Shown here piece by piece: positions 17,525 through 26,150 of a stretch of DNA of 64,000 bases. The DNA is from Neotamlana sargassicola (GTDB lineage: Bacteria; Bacteroidota; Bacteroidia; Flavobacteriales; Flavobacteriaceae). A model generated the notes under the pieces. The model ran no database searches and had not been told where the DNA came from. It was given only the letters and a program-made list of their open reading frames with translations. Position 1 is the stretch's first letter. Every line of letters starts with the position of its first letter. The stretch is taken from NCBI RefSeq assembly GCF_020523965.1, contig NZ_JAJAPX010000001.1:186001-250000 (forward strand), read 5' to 3'. The position numbers were made by a program, and so were the translations under genes.

Positions 17525-18769
17525 TTATTCTTCTCTTAATGCTTCTATGGGTTTTATACTTGTTGCTTTAAATGCAGGAATTAAGCCTATTAACGTGCCT
17601 AAGGCTACTAATATTAATAGGGCTACAAACACAACGGCTATTGAAACTGATGCGTTTACGATAGCTGCATCTGGACCTTGACCAAAAAGGTAGTCCAATA
17701 TAATTAAAATCCAACCACCGGTTATTATACCCAATAACCCAGCCATAAGTGTTAAAAACACTGCTTCTGTTACTATTTGCCTTTTTATTTCGTAGGGTGT
17801 GGCGCCTAAAGCACGCCTTACACCAATTTCTTTAGTACGCTCTTTTACTGTGATAAGTAAAATATTACCTATGGCAAACACACCAGCAATTAATGTTGCA
17901 ATACCTACAAACCATGTTAAAAATTGCATACCTACTAAAAAGCCTGTCATTTTTTTAAACTCTTTACCTAAGTTAAAGCTACCAAAGGCACGCTCGTCTT
18001 CAGGGTGAATATCGTTTAAGTTTTTAAGCATTAACTTAACATCTGTTTCAATTTGCTTAATATCGTATTCTGGTTGACCAGTTATCATCATCCAACCAAT
18101 TTTATCGCCTCGGTTGTAAATTTGCTGGAATGTAGTAAAGGGTACATGCATATCTGTTCGTGGTCCCATATTTACATTACTAACTTCAAAAACACCTATA
18201 ACTTTAAAATTAATATCATTTATTTCAATGTAAGTACCAATAGCTTCTTCATCTTTTTCGAATAATTGCTGATAGCTGTCTTCAGAAATAACCACAACTT
18301 TTTTTCTATCATTTATATCATTTTGATTAATGAAACGCCCATGAATTAAATTCTTTTTTTGAAGTTGATCGAGCAACGGGTAATCGCCCGCCATTTGAAA
18401 GCTTCCTGATAAAAAATTTCTGGTTGCGCTAACTGTTTGCTGGCTTCTTGGTAAAACAAACTCTACACCTTCTACATTGGCTTCAATACTTTTAGCATCG
18501 TTTAAACTTAAACTTACTTGTCTGCCTTTTTGAAAACCTTTAAAAGCCTGGTCTGTACTTTGTCCCCACACAAACACTGTATTTGTTGCAAAATCACCAA
18601 ATAAGCGGTTAAATGCATTCTCTAAACCTCGGGCAGAACCTAACAATCCTATTAATAATAAAATACCCCACCAAACGCCAACCATGGTTAAAATAGACCT
18701 CAGTTTGTTTTTACCTAAGCTATCGAAAATTTCTTGCCAAGTGTCTCTTTCTAATAAAAATTTTAACAT
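17525..18769 (-). CDS. ABC transporter permease (MacB/FtsX family), second of two
   Basis: The protein has 414 residues with one N-terminal membrane helix, a periplasmic MacB core domain of about 220 residues, and three C-terminal helices forming the FtsX domain. The cytoplasmic loop VKERTKEIGVRRALGATP is diagnostic of the family. The ATPase is separate (19993-20694), unlike E. coli MacB, where it is fused. It lies one base downstream of its paralogue, so the pair probably forms a heterodimer. It ends with ATSIKPIEALREE, the usual end of this family. Confidence 0.92.
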   Translation of the reverse strand: MLKFLLERDTWQEIFDSLGKNKLRSILTMVGVWWGILLLIGLLGSARGLENAFNRLFGDFATNTVFVWGQSTDQAFKGFQKGRQVSLSLNDAKSIEANVEGVEFVLPRSQQTVSATRNFLSGSFQMAGDYPLLDQLQKKNLIHGRFINQNDINDRKKVVVISEDSYQQLFEKDEEAIGTYIEINDINFKVIGVFEVSNVNMGPRTDMHVPFTTFQQIYNRGDKIGWMMITGQPEYDIKQIETDVKLMLKNLNDIHPEDERAFGSFNLGKEFKKMTGFLVGMQFLTWFVGIATLIAGVFAIGNILLITVKERTKEIGVRRALGATPYEIKRQIVTEAVFLTLMAGLLGIITGGWILIILDYLFGQGPDAAIVNASVSIAVVFVALLILVALGTLIGLIPAFKATSIKPIEALREE

Positions 18770-18770
18770 A

Positions 18771-20000
18771 CTAGTCGTTTCTTAATGCTACAATTGGTTT
18801 AATTCTCGACGCCTTTTTTGCAGGTACATAACCTGCAATAGTTCCGGCTATAATTAGAGTTAAAGTGGCTCCAAAAACCAAAGTGTTACTTACCCCTGGA
18901 TCTTTAATAAAATAGACTTCTAGTGATGGCCCAACCAACTCTAAAACTGCAACACCAATTAATAGCCCAACATACCCAGCAATGGCAGTAATTATAATAG
19001 ATTCTATTAGTATAATTGCTACAATAGATCTGGGAGATGCTCCTAAAGCTTTACGTATACCTATTTCTTTGGTGCGCTCTTTTACTATAAAAATCATTAT
19101 ATTACTTATACCTACAATACCTGCGATTAAGGTGCCAAAACCAATAATTAATATAATTACAGTTAAACTAGATGTCATTATATCTACTTGTTTTGTGCCT
19201 TGTGCCATATTCCAGATTCTAATAGCGCGTTGATCTGATGGCGCTACAGAAAACCGTTCTTTTAACTTAGCTTGAATTTTATTTCCAAAAGCTAAGGCTT
19301 GGTCGGAATTCATTTCCGGATTATAGGTTAGGCTTATTTCATCTACATAATCGTTATTGCCATAAATTTTTTGAGCTGTTGTAACAGGCATGTAAATACG
19401 GCGTTCTTCATATTCGCTTCCTTCATCTTCAAAAACACCAACAATTTTGTATTGAATACCGTTTAAATTTATATACTTACCAAGAGCCGGAACCGTTTTA
19501 TATAAATCGGTTTCTACCATTCTTCCAACAACAACAACTTTAGTATTGTTTTGAATATCGTTGAAGTTTAAATAGCGTCCTTCTTTTACTAATGTTTTTT
19601 CAAGAAATTGATGGTCTGGATGCACCGCTCGAATATCATAAGTATTCTGCTCGTTTTTGTAGGAAGCATTTAAATTTTTATAAACTCGTGATGTTATATA
19701 CTCAATATCATCACCAAATTCTTCTTTTACAAACTCGTAATCTTCATTTTCAAACTGAATTTTTCGCCCTGCTTGGTAACCTTTATTTGCTTTAGTTGTT
19801 AAGCCAGACCTTATAAAAATGGCGTTGTCTGCATCGTCTACAAAGGCTTCTTCAAATGTGTTTTGTAAGCCATTTGCAATACCAAAAAGTATGGCGAATA
19901 ACAAAATTGCAAAAGCTACCGTAAAGCCAGAGAGTAAACTACGCGTTCTATTCATGTTTATACTCTGAAAAATTTCGCGCCAAAGGTCTATATCAAACAT
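18771..20000 (-). CDS. ABC transporter permease (MacB/FtsX family), first of two
   Basis: This 409-residue paralogue of the next gene has the same plan: one N-terminal helix, a periplasmic core domain, three C-terminal helices, and the loop VKERTKEIGIRKALGASP. Its start overlaps the ATPase stop by eight bases, which points to coupled translation. The two permeases differ clearly in the periplasmic domain, so each half may have a distinct role in substrate or adaptor contact. That is an inference. Confidence 0.92.
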   Translation of the reverse strand: MFDIDLWREIFQSINMNRTRSLLSGFTVAFAILLFAILFGIANGLQNTFEEAFVDDADNAIFIRSGLTTKANKGYQAGRKIQFENEDYEFVKEEFGDDIEYITSRVYKNLNASYKNEQNTYDIRAVHPDHQFLEKTLVKEGRYLNFNDIQNNTKVVVVGRMVETDLYKTVPALGKYINLNGIQYKIVGVFEDEGSEYEERRIYMPVTTAQKIYGNNDYVDEISLTYNPEMNSDQALAFGNKIQAKLKERFSVAPSDQRAIRIWNMAQGTKQVDIMTSSLTVIILIIGFGTLIAGIVGISNIMIFIVKERTKEIGIRKALGASPRSIVAIILIESIIITAIAGYVGLLIGVAVLELVGPSLEVYFIKDPGVSNTLVFGATLTLIIAGTIAGYVPAKKASRIKPIVALRND

Positions 20001-20694
20001 ATTGTTCTGCTCTTACTTGGTTTACCTTTTTATCTTCCATTATTACGCCATCTCGCAAACGCACAATACGTTTACACATATTTGCTATGTCTTCTTCGTG
20101 AGTTACCATTAAAATGGTTTTACCTTCATCGTTTAAACTTTGAATAAAAGCCATAATTTCGTGAGAGGTTTTAGTATCTAAAGCTCCGGTTGGCTCATCG
20201 GCAAGTAATAATTTAGGGTTTGCAGCTAATGCTCTAGCAATGGCAACACGTTGTTTTTGCCCTCCTGAAAGTTCTTTTGGTAAATGATCGGCCCAATCTA
20301 ATAAACCTACTTTTTGTAAATGAAATTTTGCTTTTTCAATACGTTCTTTACGCTTTATTCCTTGATAATACAATGGAAGGGCCACGTTTTCAATAGCATT
20401 TTTGTAGTTTATTAAATTGAAAGATTGGAAAATAAAGCCTAAAAATTTATTCCTGTAAACTGCTGCTTTTTTTTCAGTAAGATTTTTTATAGGTAAACCA
20501 TCTAGAATATAATCGCCGGTATCGGCTTCATCTAACATACCAATAATATTTAAAAGCGTTGATTTACCTGAACCTGAAGAGCCCATTATGGCAACCATTT
20601 CGCCTTCTTCAACAGAAATATCAATTCCTTTTAATACATGTAAACTTGAGTCTCCTATGGGATAGGATTTGTGAAGCTGGTTGATTTTTAACAT
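19993..20694 (-). CDS. ABC transporter ATP-binding protein (MacB/LolD type)
   Basis: This 233-residue ATPase powers the two adjacent permeases. Walker A is GSSGSGKST (residues about 35-43), the signature motif is [15 protein letters not shown], Walker B is [12 protein letters not shown], and the switch histidine lies in MVTHEE. It is the first gene of the operon (ATPase, permease, permease, adaptor, TolC). The architecture fits export of a peptide, lipid or drug to the outside. LolCDE-type lipoprotein release is less likely, because the operon contains an adaptor and TolC. Confidence 0.93.
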   Translation of the reverse strand: MLKINQLHKSYPIGDSSLHVLKGIDISVEEGEMVAIMGSSGSGKSTLLNIIGMLDEADTGDYILDGLPIKNLTEKKAAVYRNKFLGFIFQSFNLINYKNAIENVALPLYYQGIKRKERIEKAKFHLQKVGLLDWADHLPKELSGGQKQRVAIARALAANPKLLLADEPTGALDTKTSHEIMAFIQSLNDEGKTILMVTHEEDIANMCKRIVRLRDGVIMEDKKVNQVRAEQYV

Positions 20695-20785
20695 TTTAAT
20701 TTTTGATTGATTAGCCGACCTTTAAGTTAAGCCTTTCTTCTTAGACTATCAATTAAAAAAAATGTTACAAAAAGATTTAAAAAAA

Positions 20786-21007
20786 TTATTTAGTGCTTGA
20801 GGTTTTGTATTTCTGATATATAAAATAGATGAGCCCGCCAACTAAAATGTACGGTATTGCCATTAAATACACTATACCATCGTTTATGGCTTCGGCTGCA
20901 GTTTGACTTTCTTCACTCTCTAATACAGCACGACACATAGCACATTGCGCATTTCCTTTAAAAAAAAGAAATAGAGTGATTAAAGAAAAGACTGCTTTTT
21001 GCTTCAT
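20786..21007 (-). CDS. Small secreted or membrane protein with CxxC motif, oxidase-assembly context
   Basis: The product is 73 residues from the ATG at 21007. An upstream in-frame TTG at 21016 is less likely. A signal-like hydrophobic N-terminus ends near NAQ and is followed at once by CAMCRAVLESEE. A single membrane helix (IVYLMAIPYILVGGLIYFIY) and a short basic tail come next. I do not recognise a named family. It lies 37 bases downstream of the DUF420 gene and after SCO, so a role in copper handling or oxidase assembly through the cysteine pair is plausible but unproven. Confidence 0.75.
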   Translation of the reverse strand: MKQKAVFSLITLFLFFKGNAQCAMCRAVLESEESQTAAEAINDGIVYLMAIPYILVGGLIYFIYQKYKTSSTK

Positions 21008-21043
21008 TTTAAACAATTACTTTTTTTATTCTAAATATTGGAT

Positions 21044-21571
21044 TTAGTTATAATACGGTGAAATCATTAAATAAACAATAACTCCTGTTACTGCAACATA
21101 CAACCAAATTGGATATGTTATTTTAGCTATCTTTTTATGTAATTTAAAATTTTGGGTAATGGCTCTTGCATAAGTAATTAATACAAATGGTATAACTGCT
21201 ACCGACAAAATTATATGACTTATTAAAATTGTGTAATAAATAGCGCCGTAACTACCTTGGTAACTTGTTGAGTCGCTAGTCATGTGATACAACACATACA
21301 TTACCAAAAACAGTAGCGATAACCCTATGGCAAATTTCATTAATAATTCGTGAGCCCTTTGGTTTCCTTTTTTTATTTGCCACACAGCAAGAACTAAAAC
21401 AACAGCAGTAATACCGTTTATTACTGCGTAAACTGGTGGTAAAAATATTGGTAATTCAATATCTAACTTTACACCAAAAAGTATTGCTACTACAATGGGT
21501 ATAACTACAGATAATATAATTATTAAGGTATTGTATTTTTTATGGTCTTGCGTATTTGTATTGGTATTCAT
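21044..21571 (-). CDS. DUF420 family membrane protein
   Basis: The 175-residue integral membrane protein has about five hydrophobic segments. Conserved histidines lie in membrane contexts such as QRAHELLMK, YHMTSD and SHIILS. It matches DUF420, a family regularly found with SCO and cytochrome oxidase genes and thought to help heme-copper oxidase assembly, though without an established biochemical activity. It starts one base after the SCO stop, so it is co-translated with SCO. Confidence 0.88.
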   Translation of the reverse strand: MNTNTNTQDHKKYNTLIIILSVVIPIVVAILFGVKLDIELPIFLPPVYAVINGITAVVLVLAVWQIKKGNQRAHELLMKFAIGLSLLFLVMYVLYHMTSDSTSYQGSYGAIYYTILISHIILSVAVIPFVLITYARAITQNFKLHKKIAKITYPIWLYVAVTGVIVYLMISPYYN

Positions 21572-21572
21572 T

Positions 21573-22316
21573 TTATTCTTTTAAAAGTTTTGCTATGTCT
21601 TCTTTTAATATGCTTATTTCTTCGGCTATACCGTCGTCGTCGGTTTGTTCTTCTTCAGATACAATGCCTCTGTAATATATTATTGGATTTCCGTTTTCGT
21701 CTTTTCTAGAGCGAATGTATCCGTTTTTATCAATTAAAGCGAAGTTTCCTGAATGCTCGAAGCCACCTAACACATTCTCGTTTTGTGCTGCATAAATATA
21801 AAAACCAGCATTCGCCAAATTATATATTGCCTCTTTTTCTCCAGTTAGTAAATTCCAATTAGGGTTAGTAATACCGTATGTTTGAGCATAACTTTTTAAA
21901 ACTTCTGGAGTATCGTAATCTGGATTTATAGTGAATGATGCTACACCAAAATTTTCAAAATCTTTAAATGTATCCTGTATTTTAACCAAATTATTATTCA
22001 TTCTTGGGCAAATAGTTGGACATGTTGTAAAAAAGAATTCAACTACATATACTTTTCCTAAATAATCTTTATTAGTAATTGTTTTACCTTCCTGATTGGT
22101 AAAACTAAATTCTGGAACTTTGCGTTTTTCACCATTATTGTCAATAAAAACTAAATCTGAAGCTTGATTTTTTTTATCGTTTGCATAATCACTTCGGCTT
22201 TCGTTTCTAATAACATCGCCTTGAGTAATTCTATCAACTATTTTAGGAACAAATAAAATACCAAAAAGCAGTATTATAAATGCTATACCAACGTATGAAT
22301 AATTAGTTTTCTTCAT
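21573..22316 (-). CDS. SCO family copper-delivery protein for cytochrome oxidase
   Basis: SCO proteins deliver copper to, or reduce, the CuA site of oxidase subunit II. The product has 247 residues, with an N-terminal membrane anchor (residues about 7-25) and a thioredoxin fold facing the periplasm. The copper ligands are complete: Cys99 and Cys103 in TTCPTICPRM and His189 in GGFEHSGNF. It overlaps the upstream SCO-like gene by 14 bp and is followed by DUF420. Its likely client is the CoxB protein encoded at 62803-63870. Confidence 0.93.
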   Translation of the reverse strand: MKKTNYSYVGIAFIILLFGILFVPKIVDRITQGDVIRNESRSDYANDKKNQASDLVFIDNNGEKRKVPEFSFTNQEGKTITNKDYLGKVYVVEFFFTTCPTICPRMNNNLVKIQDTFKDFENFGVASFTINPDYDTPEVLKSYAQTYGITNPNWNLLTGEKEAIYNLANAGFYIYAAQNENVLGGFEHSGNFALIDKNGYIRSRKDENGNPIIYYRGIVSEEEQTDDDGIAEEISILKEDIAKLLKE

Positions 22317-23028
22317 TATTATTTTTTAAATCGTTAGCGCGCCTTGTATCTGTGTTTTCAAATTCTCCCTTTCGCTTTTGGCGATATTCTGTAAACAATA
22401 CACGCAAATCGTCGCTCATTTTATTTTTTATTTCGGCTACTTCAATACAATCGTAACCGTTTAAACCATAAACAGGTTTATTTTTTTCTTTTTCATTATC
22501 TTCTCTATCATCTAGTCGCCCACGTTGTGTTAAATCTTTATCTACAACAAAAACCTTTTGCGAGTATAAATCTTCCGATAGCGGTGTATCTGTTTTTAAA
22601 CTATTATGGATTTGTTTTATTTTACTTGGTGATGCAAAAACAAAATGCCAATAATCTAAAGCTTCATAAGAACTTATTTCTTTTTTTACAGTTTCAACTG
22701 AAGCTTCAGTACCTGTAGGTAAAAGCATTACTATTTGAAACTTTTTAAAGCCTTTAAATTTATCGTAAACTAGTTCTTTTAAATTGGAAGCTGCAATGGT
22801 ATGATCTATTGGGTTTTCGCCTAAAAAGCCTAAAACTGTAATATGATCTTTTAATTGAACGTCTTCTTTGGTAAGAGATGTAAACCCGTTTAAATCAGAA
22901 ACATTCTCATTTATTATTTCTAGAGGAGTGTAGTTGTGCGTTGCAGGATACAACATCAATAAAAACGCTACTGGCAAAAAGAACAATACTACTAAAACAA
23001 AATATGTGCTTGCTTTTTTCTTACTCAT
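22303..23028 (-). CDS. Membrane-anchored SCO-like protein lacking the copper-binding cysteines
   Basis: The protein has 241 residues with one N-terminal membrane helix (FVLVVLFFLPVAFLLMLY). A domain follows with the strand order of a thioredoxin or SCO fold, for example HITVLGFLGENP where SCO has its cysteine loop, and FVVDKDLTQRGRLDD where SCO has its second binding strand. The CxxxC motif is absent. The C-terminal 30 residues are charged. It overlaps the true SCO gene by 14 bp and has its own promoter after the oxidase terminator. I infer a degenerate SCO paralogue, perhaps structural. I do not recognise a named family. Confidence 0.75.
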   Translation of the reverse strand: MSKKKASTYFVLVVLFFLPVAFLLMLYPATHNYTPLEIINENVSDLNGFTSLTKEDVQLKDHITVLGFLGENPIDHTIAASNLKELVYDKFKGFKKFQIVMLLPTGTEASVETVKKEISSYEALDYWHFVFASPSKIKQIHNSLKTDTPLSEDLYSQKVFVVDKDLTQRGRLDDREDNEKEKNKPVYGLNGYDCIEVAEIKNKMSDDLRVLFTEYRQKRKGEFENTDTRRANDLKNNNEEN

Positions 23029-23052
23029 AAAACAGGTGCAAAAATCATTTTA

Positions 23053-23060
23053 CAAAAATA
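23053..23060 (-). promoter_or_regulatory. -7 promoter element for the SCO-like/SCO/DUF420 unit
   Basis: On the minus strand this reads TATTTTTG, matching TAnnTTTG, 25 bases before the start at 23028. The -33 region would fall inside the adjacent terminator stem. Confidence 0.45.
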
Positions 23061-23086
23061 AAAAAAGGCGGTTTAAAAACCGCCTT
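23057..23086 (-). terminator. Terminator after oxidase subunit IV
   Basis: Arms 23065-23074 and 23077-23086 (GGCGGTTT against AAACCGCC) form a perfect 10-bp stem with a 2-base loop. A T-rich tract follows on the minus strand. Confidence 0.8.
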
Positions 23087-23113
23087 AATATCTATATTTA
23101 ACTGATTTTATAA

Positions 23114-23494
23114 TTAAAAATCTCGTTTTATGTAACCGTTATCGTATACATTGAATACATATCCTCCTTCTTGTAATAATATAAATGATAAATATATTAT
23201 TAAGAAAACACCTGTCCAAACTACTGCACGTCTCAATCCTTTAGTTTCGTCGCGCATGTGCATAAAATCCCAAGCGATATAATAGGCCTTTACAATAGTT
23301 AATATTATGAAAATCCAGTTAAGTAATTTCATTCCTAAAAACTTAGCCATTAATCCTTCTGGTTTGTATATACCTAAAACAACTTCTATTGCAGTTACAA
23401 ACGAAAGAAATGCTAAAACACCCCAGATTTTTTGTTTGTTGGACTTAAATTTCCAAAGTCCTCTAAAAATTTCTAATTTATGTTCGTGTGCCAT
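23114..23494 (-). CDS. Cytochrome c oxidase subunit IV family protein
   Basis: The small 126-residue inner-membrane protein has three hydrophobic helices (residues about 24-42, 55-74 and 88-107) and a charged N-terminus. It matches the prokaryotic subunit IV of heme-copper oxidases. The segment YYIAWDFMHMRDETKGLR is characteristic. It is the last gene of the cyoE-subunit III-subunit III-subunit IV run and is followed by a terminator. Subunit IV stabilises the complex and has no catalytic role. Confidence 0.9.
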   Translation of the reverse strand: MAHEHKLEIFRGLWKFKSNKQKIWGVLAFLSFVTAIEVVLGIYKPEGLMAKFLGMKLLNWIFIILTIVKAYYIAWDFMHMRDETKGLRRAVVWTGVFLIIYLSFILLQEGGYVFNVYDNGYIKRDF

Positions 23495-23511
23495 TTTAAT
23501 TTATTTTTTTA

Positions 23512-24480
23512 TTATACTAAGTAGAAGAACGTGAATACAAATACCCAAACTAAATCTACAAAGTGCCAGTATAAACCAACTTTTTCTACCATTTCGTAGC
23601 TTTTGCGTTTTTCGTAAGTACCTATTACAACATTAAAGAAAATGATAATGTTAAGTACAATACCTGAAAATACGTGGAACCCGTGAAATCCTGTTATAAA
23701 GAAAAAGAAATCTGCAAATAATGGCGAACCGTATTCGTTTACGTGAAGATTAGCACCTTCTACAACTGCTTTACCGTTTGTTTTTATAGCTTCTAAAGAC
23801 TCTGCTCTAGATAATACTGTTTTTTCTCCTTCTTCTGTTAATGTTTGAGTTCGCACTAAAACATTTTCATGAGACTCTAAACCATGAATAACATCTTGAA
23901 CACTATAAGTTGGTAACGTACCTTCGTTAACAAACCATAAACCGTTTTTTCTTTCGTGCTGTGTTCTGTCGGTATGGCTAGCAACAACAAAATCACTTAA
24001 TGCTACTCGATGACCTTCGGTATCTACAAACTGTAAAATATTACCACCTTTTGTTTGCACCGCACCATAATCTCCTTTAATGAATGTAGCCCATTCCCAT
24101 GCTTGAGACCCAACGAATATAATACCACCAATTATAGTTAAAAACATATAAATGGTAACCTTTGCTTTATTTAAATGATGACCTGCATCTACAGCTAATA
24201 CCATAGTAACCGACGACATAATTAATATAAATGTCATAAAGGCTACATAAATCATTGGTAGTTCTTGCCCATGTAAAAATGGTACGTGGGTAAACACTTC
24301 ATCGGCAATTGGCCATGCATCAATAAATTTAAATCTTGAAAATCCGTAGGCTGCTAAAAACCCAGAAAAAGTTAAGGCATCTGAAAGGATGAAAAACCAC
24401 ATCATCATCTTTCCGTAACTAGCTTTTAATGGCTCGTTTCCTCCGCTCCATGTTTTGCCTTCTGCTACTGCTGTACTCAT
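23512..24480 (-). CDS. Cytochrome c oxidase subunit III with large hydrophilic insertion
   Basis: The 322-residue subunit III has membrane helices near residues 27-47, 75-97, 107-125, 255-285 and at the C-terminus (LVWVFVFTFFYLV). Conserved features include WFFILSDALTFSGFL and FFFITGFHGFHVFSG. A soluble stretch of roughly 115 residues (about 138-252) interrupts the helices and includes a His/Asp/Arg-rich part (SHTDRTQHERKNG). That stretch is absent from the 193-residue paralogue encoded just upstream. Subunit III usually stabilises the oxidase and its proton uptake. The role of the insertion is unknown. Confidence 0.92.
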   Translation of the reverse strand: MSTAVAEGKTWSGGNEPLKASYGKMMMWFFILSDALTFSGFLAAYGFSRFKFIDAWPIADEVFTHVPFLHGQELPMIYVAFMTFILIMSSVTMVLAVDAGHHLNKAKVTIYMFLTIIGGIIFVGSQAWEWATFIKGDYGAVQTKGGNILQFVDTEGHRVALSDFVVASHTDRTQHERKNGLWFVNEGTLPTYSVQDVIHGLESHENVLVRTQTLTEEGEKTVLSRAESLEAIKTNGKAVVEGANLHVNEYGSPLFADFFFFITGFHGFHVFSGIVLNIIIFFNVVIGTYEKRKSYEMVEKVGLYWHFVDLVWVFVFTFFYLV

Positions 24481-24510
24481 AAATTTTGGTTATTGTTTAT
24501 AAAAGTTGCA

Positions 24511-24518
24511 CAAAAATA
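24511..24518 (-). promoter_or_regulatory. Possible internal -7 promoter before the long subunit III gene
   Basis: On the minus strand this reads TATTTTTG (TAnnTTTG) in the 116-base gap between the two subunit III genes. A TTTG lies farther upstream than ideal, so this is a moderate call. Confidence 0.4.
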
Positions 24519-24596
24519 GGTATTTTATTTATGTAATAAAACATCAAACTACAAATTATACACACTTTAAATAAAAGTTGATTTTTAAAAACTTTT

Positions 24597-25178
24597 TTAG
24601 CCTACAAAATATAGAAATAAAAACAAATACACCCAAAGTATATCTATAAAATGCCAAAAGGTAGATGCTAAATCGAACCCTAATTTATCAGTAGCACTGT
24701 ACTTACCTTTTAAATGATTATAAATAACTACTAATAAGCAAATTAGACCTACTACTACGTGTAAAATATGTACCACGGCTATTAAATAAATATAGGACAT
24801 GGTTACGTTACTCGTTGGTCCTGTGAAGTTATAACCTAGGTTAATTATTTCTTGAAAACCTTGAAATTGATTAAAAATAAAAACTACACCTAACACTAAA
24901 GTTATTACTAACCATAGTGTTGTTAGACTTTTGTTATTTTTTTTTAAAGCATTTTTTGCCATAAAAAAAGTTACGCTACTTATTATTATAACTATTGTGC
25001 TAATTATAAATGCATTTGGTAACTGGAAATCTTTTAACCAATCGGGACGTGAACTACTTACAACAAAAGCACTGGTCCAGCCTGCAAAAGACATAATTAG
25101 TGAAATAATGCCAAACCATAGCATCATTTTTTTTGCTCTAATATTTTTTTCTTGAGGAGTTCCTTGAGTTAAATCCAT
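24597..25178 (-). CDS. Heme-copper oxidase subunit III (short form)
   Basis: The 193-residue subunit III has five membrane helices. It opens KMMLWFGIISLIMSFAGW and ends with the WHFIDILWVYLFLFLYFVG signature shared with the long paralogue (WHFVDLVWVFVFTFFYLV). It starts three bases after cyoE and is clearly in the same transcript. Two subunit III genes in tandem are usual in flavobacterial oxidase loci. Which helices are used in the mature complex is not known from sequence. Confidence 0.92.
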   Translation of the reverse strand: MDLTQGTPQEKNIRAKKMMLWFGIISLIMSFAGWTSAFVVSSSRPDWLKDFQLPNAFIISTIVIIISSVTFFMAKNALKKNNKSLTTLWLVITLVLGVVFIFNQFQGFQEIINLGYNFTGPTSNVTMSYIYLIAVVHILHVVVGLICLLVVIYNHLKGKYSATDKLGFDLASTFWHFIDILWVYLFLFLYFVG

Positions 25179-25181
25179 AAT

Positions 25182-26075
25182 TTAATGTAAAAATTTATCG
25201 ACTACATATACAATTTGTACCAACGATATGTAAGATACACTTACTAACATAAGCTGTTTTGCAGCTTTCTCTGTCATTAATCTAAACAATCTTATAGCGT
25301 AATACAACATCCATAAACCTAATGCAAAAACAATAATAGCTGCTATAATTGATAATTGTAATCGTCCTGTAAAGCCAAAAACAGGAATTATTGATACCAT
25401 AATAGTCCATATAGTGTACATAATAGTTTGCACCGCTGTACCTTTATCTTGTTTTCCCGTAGGCAGCATAAAAAATCCGCCTTTTTTATAATCGTCAAAT
25501 AAAAACCAGCCAATAGCCCAAAAATGTGGGAATTGCCAAAAGAATTGTAATGCAAAAAGGGTTCCTGGTTCTATTCCAAAATCATCTGTAGCAGCAACCC
25601 AACCTAACATAAAAGGTATAGCTCCTGGTATAGCACCCACAAAAACAGCAAGTGGTGTTTTTGTTTTTAAAGGCGTATAAACAGATGTATATAAAAATAT
25701 TGAAATAGCACCAAACATAGCTGTTTGCTTGTTAATGGTGTATAAAATAATAATTCCTAAAAGAGTAAAAATACAAGCTATTATAAATGCTGTAGTAACC
25801 GACATACGACCTGATGGAATAGGACGATTTTTAGTGCGACTCATTAAAGCATCTAAATCTTTTTCAATTATTTGATTAAATGCGTTTGAAGCCCCTACCA
25901 TAAAATAACCACCTAAAGCTAAAAGAATTAAGGTTTTTACTTGAACAACTTCAACACCTAATAAATATCCCGCTACCGATGAGAATACCACACTTAATGC
26001 CAATCGCATTTTGGTGATTTCTTTAAAATCTGAAATTACAGAAGGTGCTGTTACTGATGTATTTGTTTTGCTCAA
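25182..26075 (-). CDS. cyoE: Protoheme IX farnesyltransferase (heme O synthase), TTG start
   Basis: The enzyme attaches a farnesyl group to heme B to give heme O, the precursor of heme A for the oxidase. The 297-residue UbiA-type membrane protein has about nine helices. The aspartate-rich motif appears as NQIIEKDLDALMSRTKNRP near residues 66-84. The start is TTG at 26075. An in-frame TAA lies three codons upstream and the next ATG is more than 20 codons downstream. Starting there would delete the conserved DFKEITKMRL segment, so TTG is well supported. A good promoter precedes it, and it heads the oxidase operon. Confidence 0.94.
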   Translation of the reverse strand: MSKTNTSVTAPSVISDFKEITKMRLALSVVFSSVAGYLLGVEVVQVKTLILLALGGYFMVGASNAFNQIIEKDLDALMSRTKNRPIPSGRMSVTTAFIIACIFTLLGIIILYTINKQTAMFGAISIFLYTSVYTPLKTKTPLAVFVGAIPGAIPFMLGWVAATDDFGIEPGTLFALQFFWQFPHFWAIGWFLFDDYKKGGFFMLPTGKQDKGTAVQTIMYTIWTIMVSIIPVFGFTGRLQLSIIAAIIVFALGLWMLYYAIRLFRLMTEKAAKQLMLVSVSYISLVQIVYVVDKFLH

Positions 26076-26111
26076 TTCCGTTTAGGCTTCGCCCGTTTTG
26101 TTTTGCGAGTG

Positions 26112-26142
26112 CAAAGATACTTTATAAAAGCGTTTTGGGCAA
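26112..26142 (-). promoter_or_regulatory. Promoter of the cyoE-oxidase operon
   Basis: The minus strand has TATCTTTG (26119-26112), a perfect TAnnTTTG, with TTG (26142-26140) 20 bases upstream. Transcription would begin about 30 bases before the TTG start codon of cyoE, which supports that start. Confidence 0.7.
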
Positions 26143-26150
26143 TGTTTTAT

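Noticed and set aside
23512-25178. Duplicated subunit III genes as a sign of a second oxidase
   Set aside because: Tandem short and long subunit III genes are usual in flavobacterial oxidase loci, and only one coxA-coxB pair is seen here.
20786-26075. A horizontally acquired respiratory island
   Set aside because: Base composition and codon use look like the surroundings, and gene order is typical of the family. No mobile genes are present.
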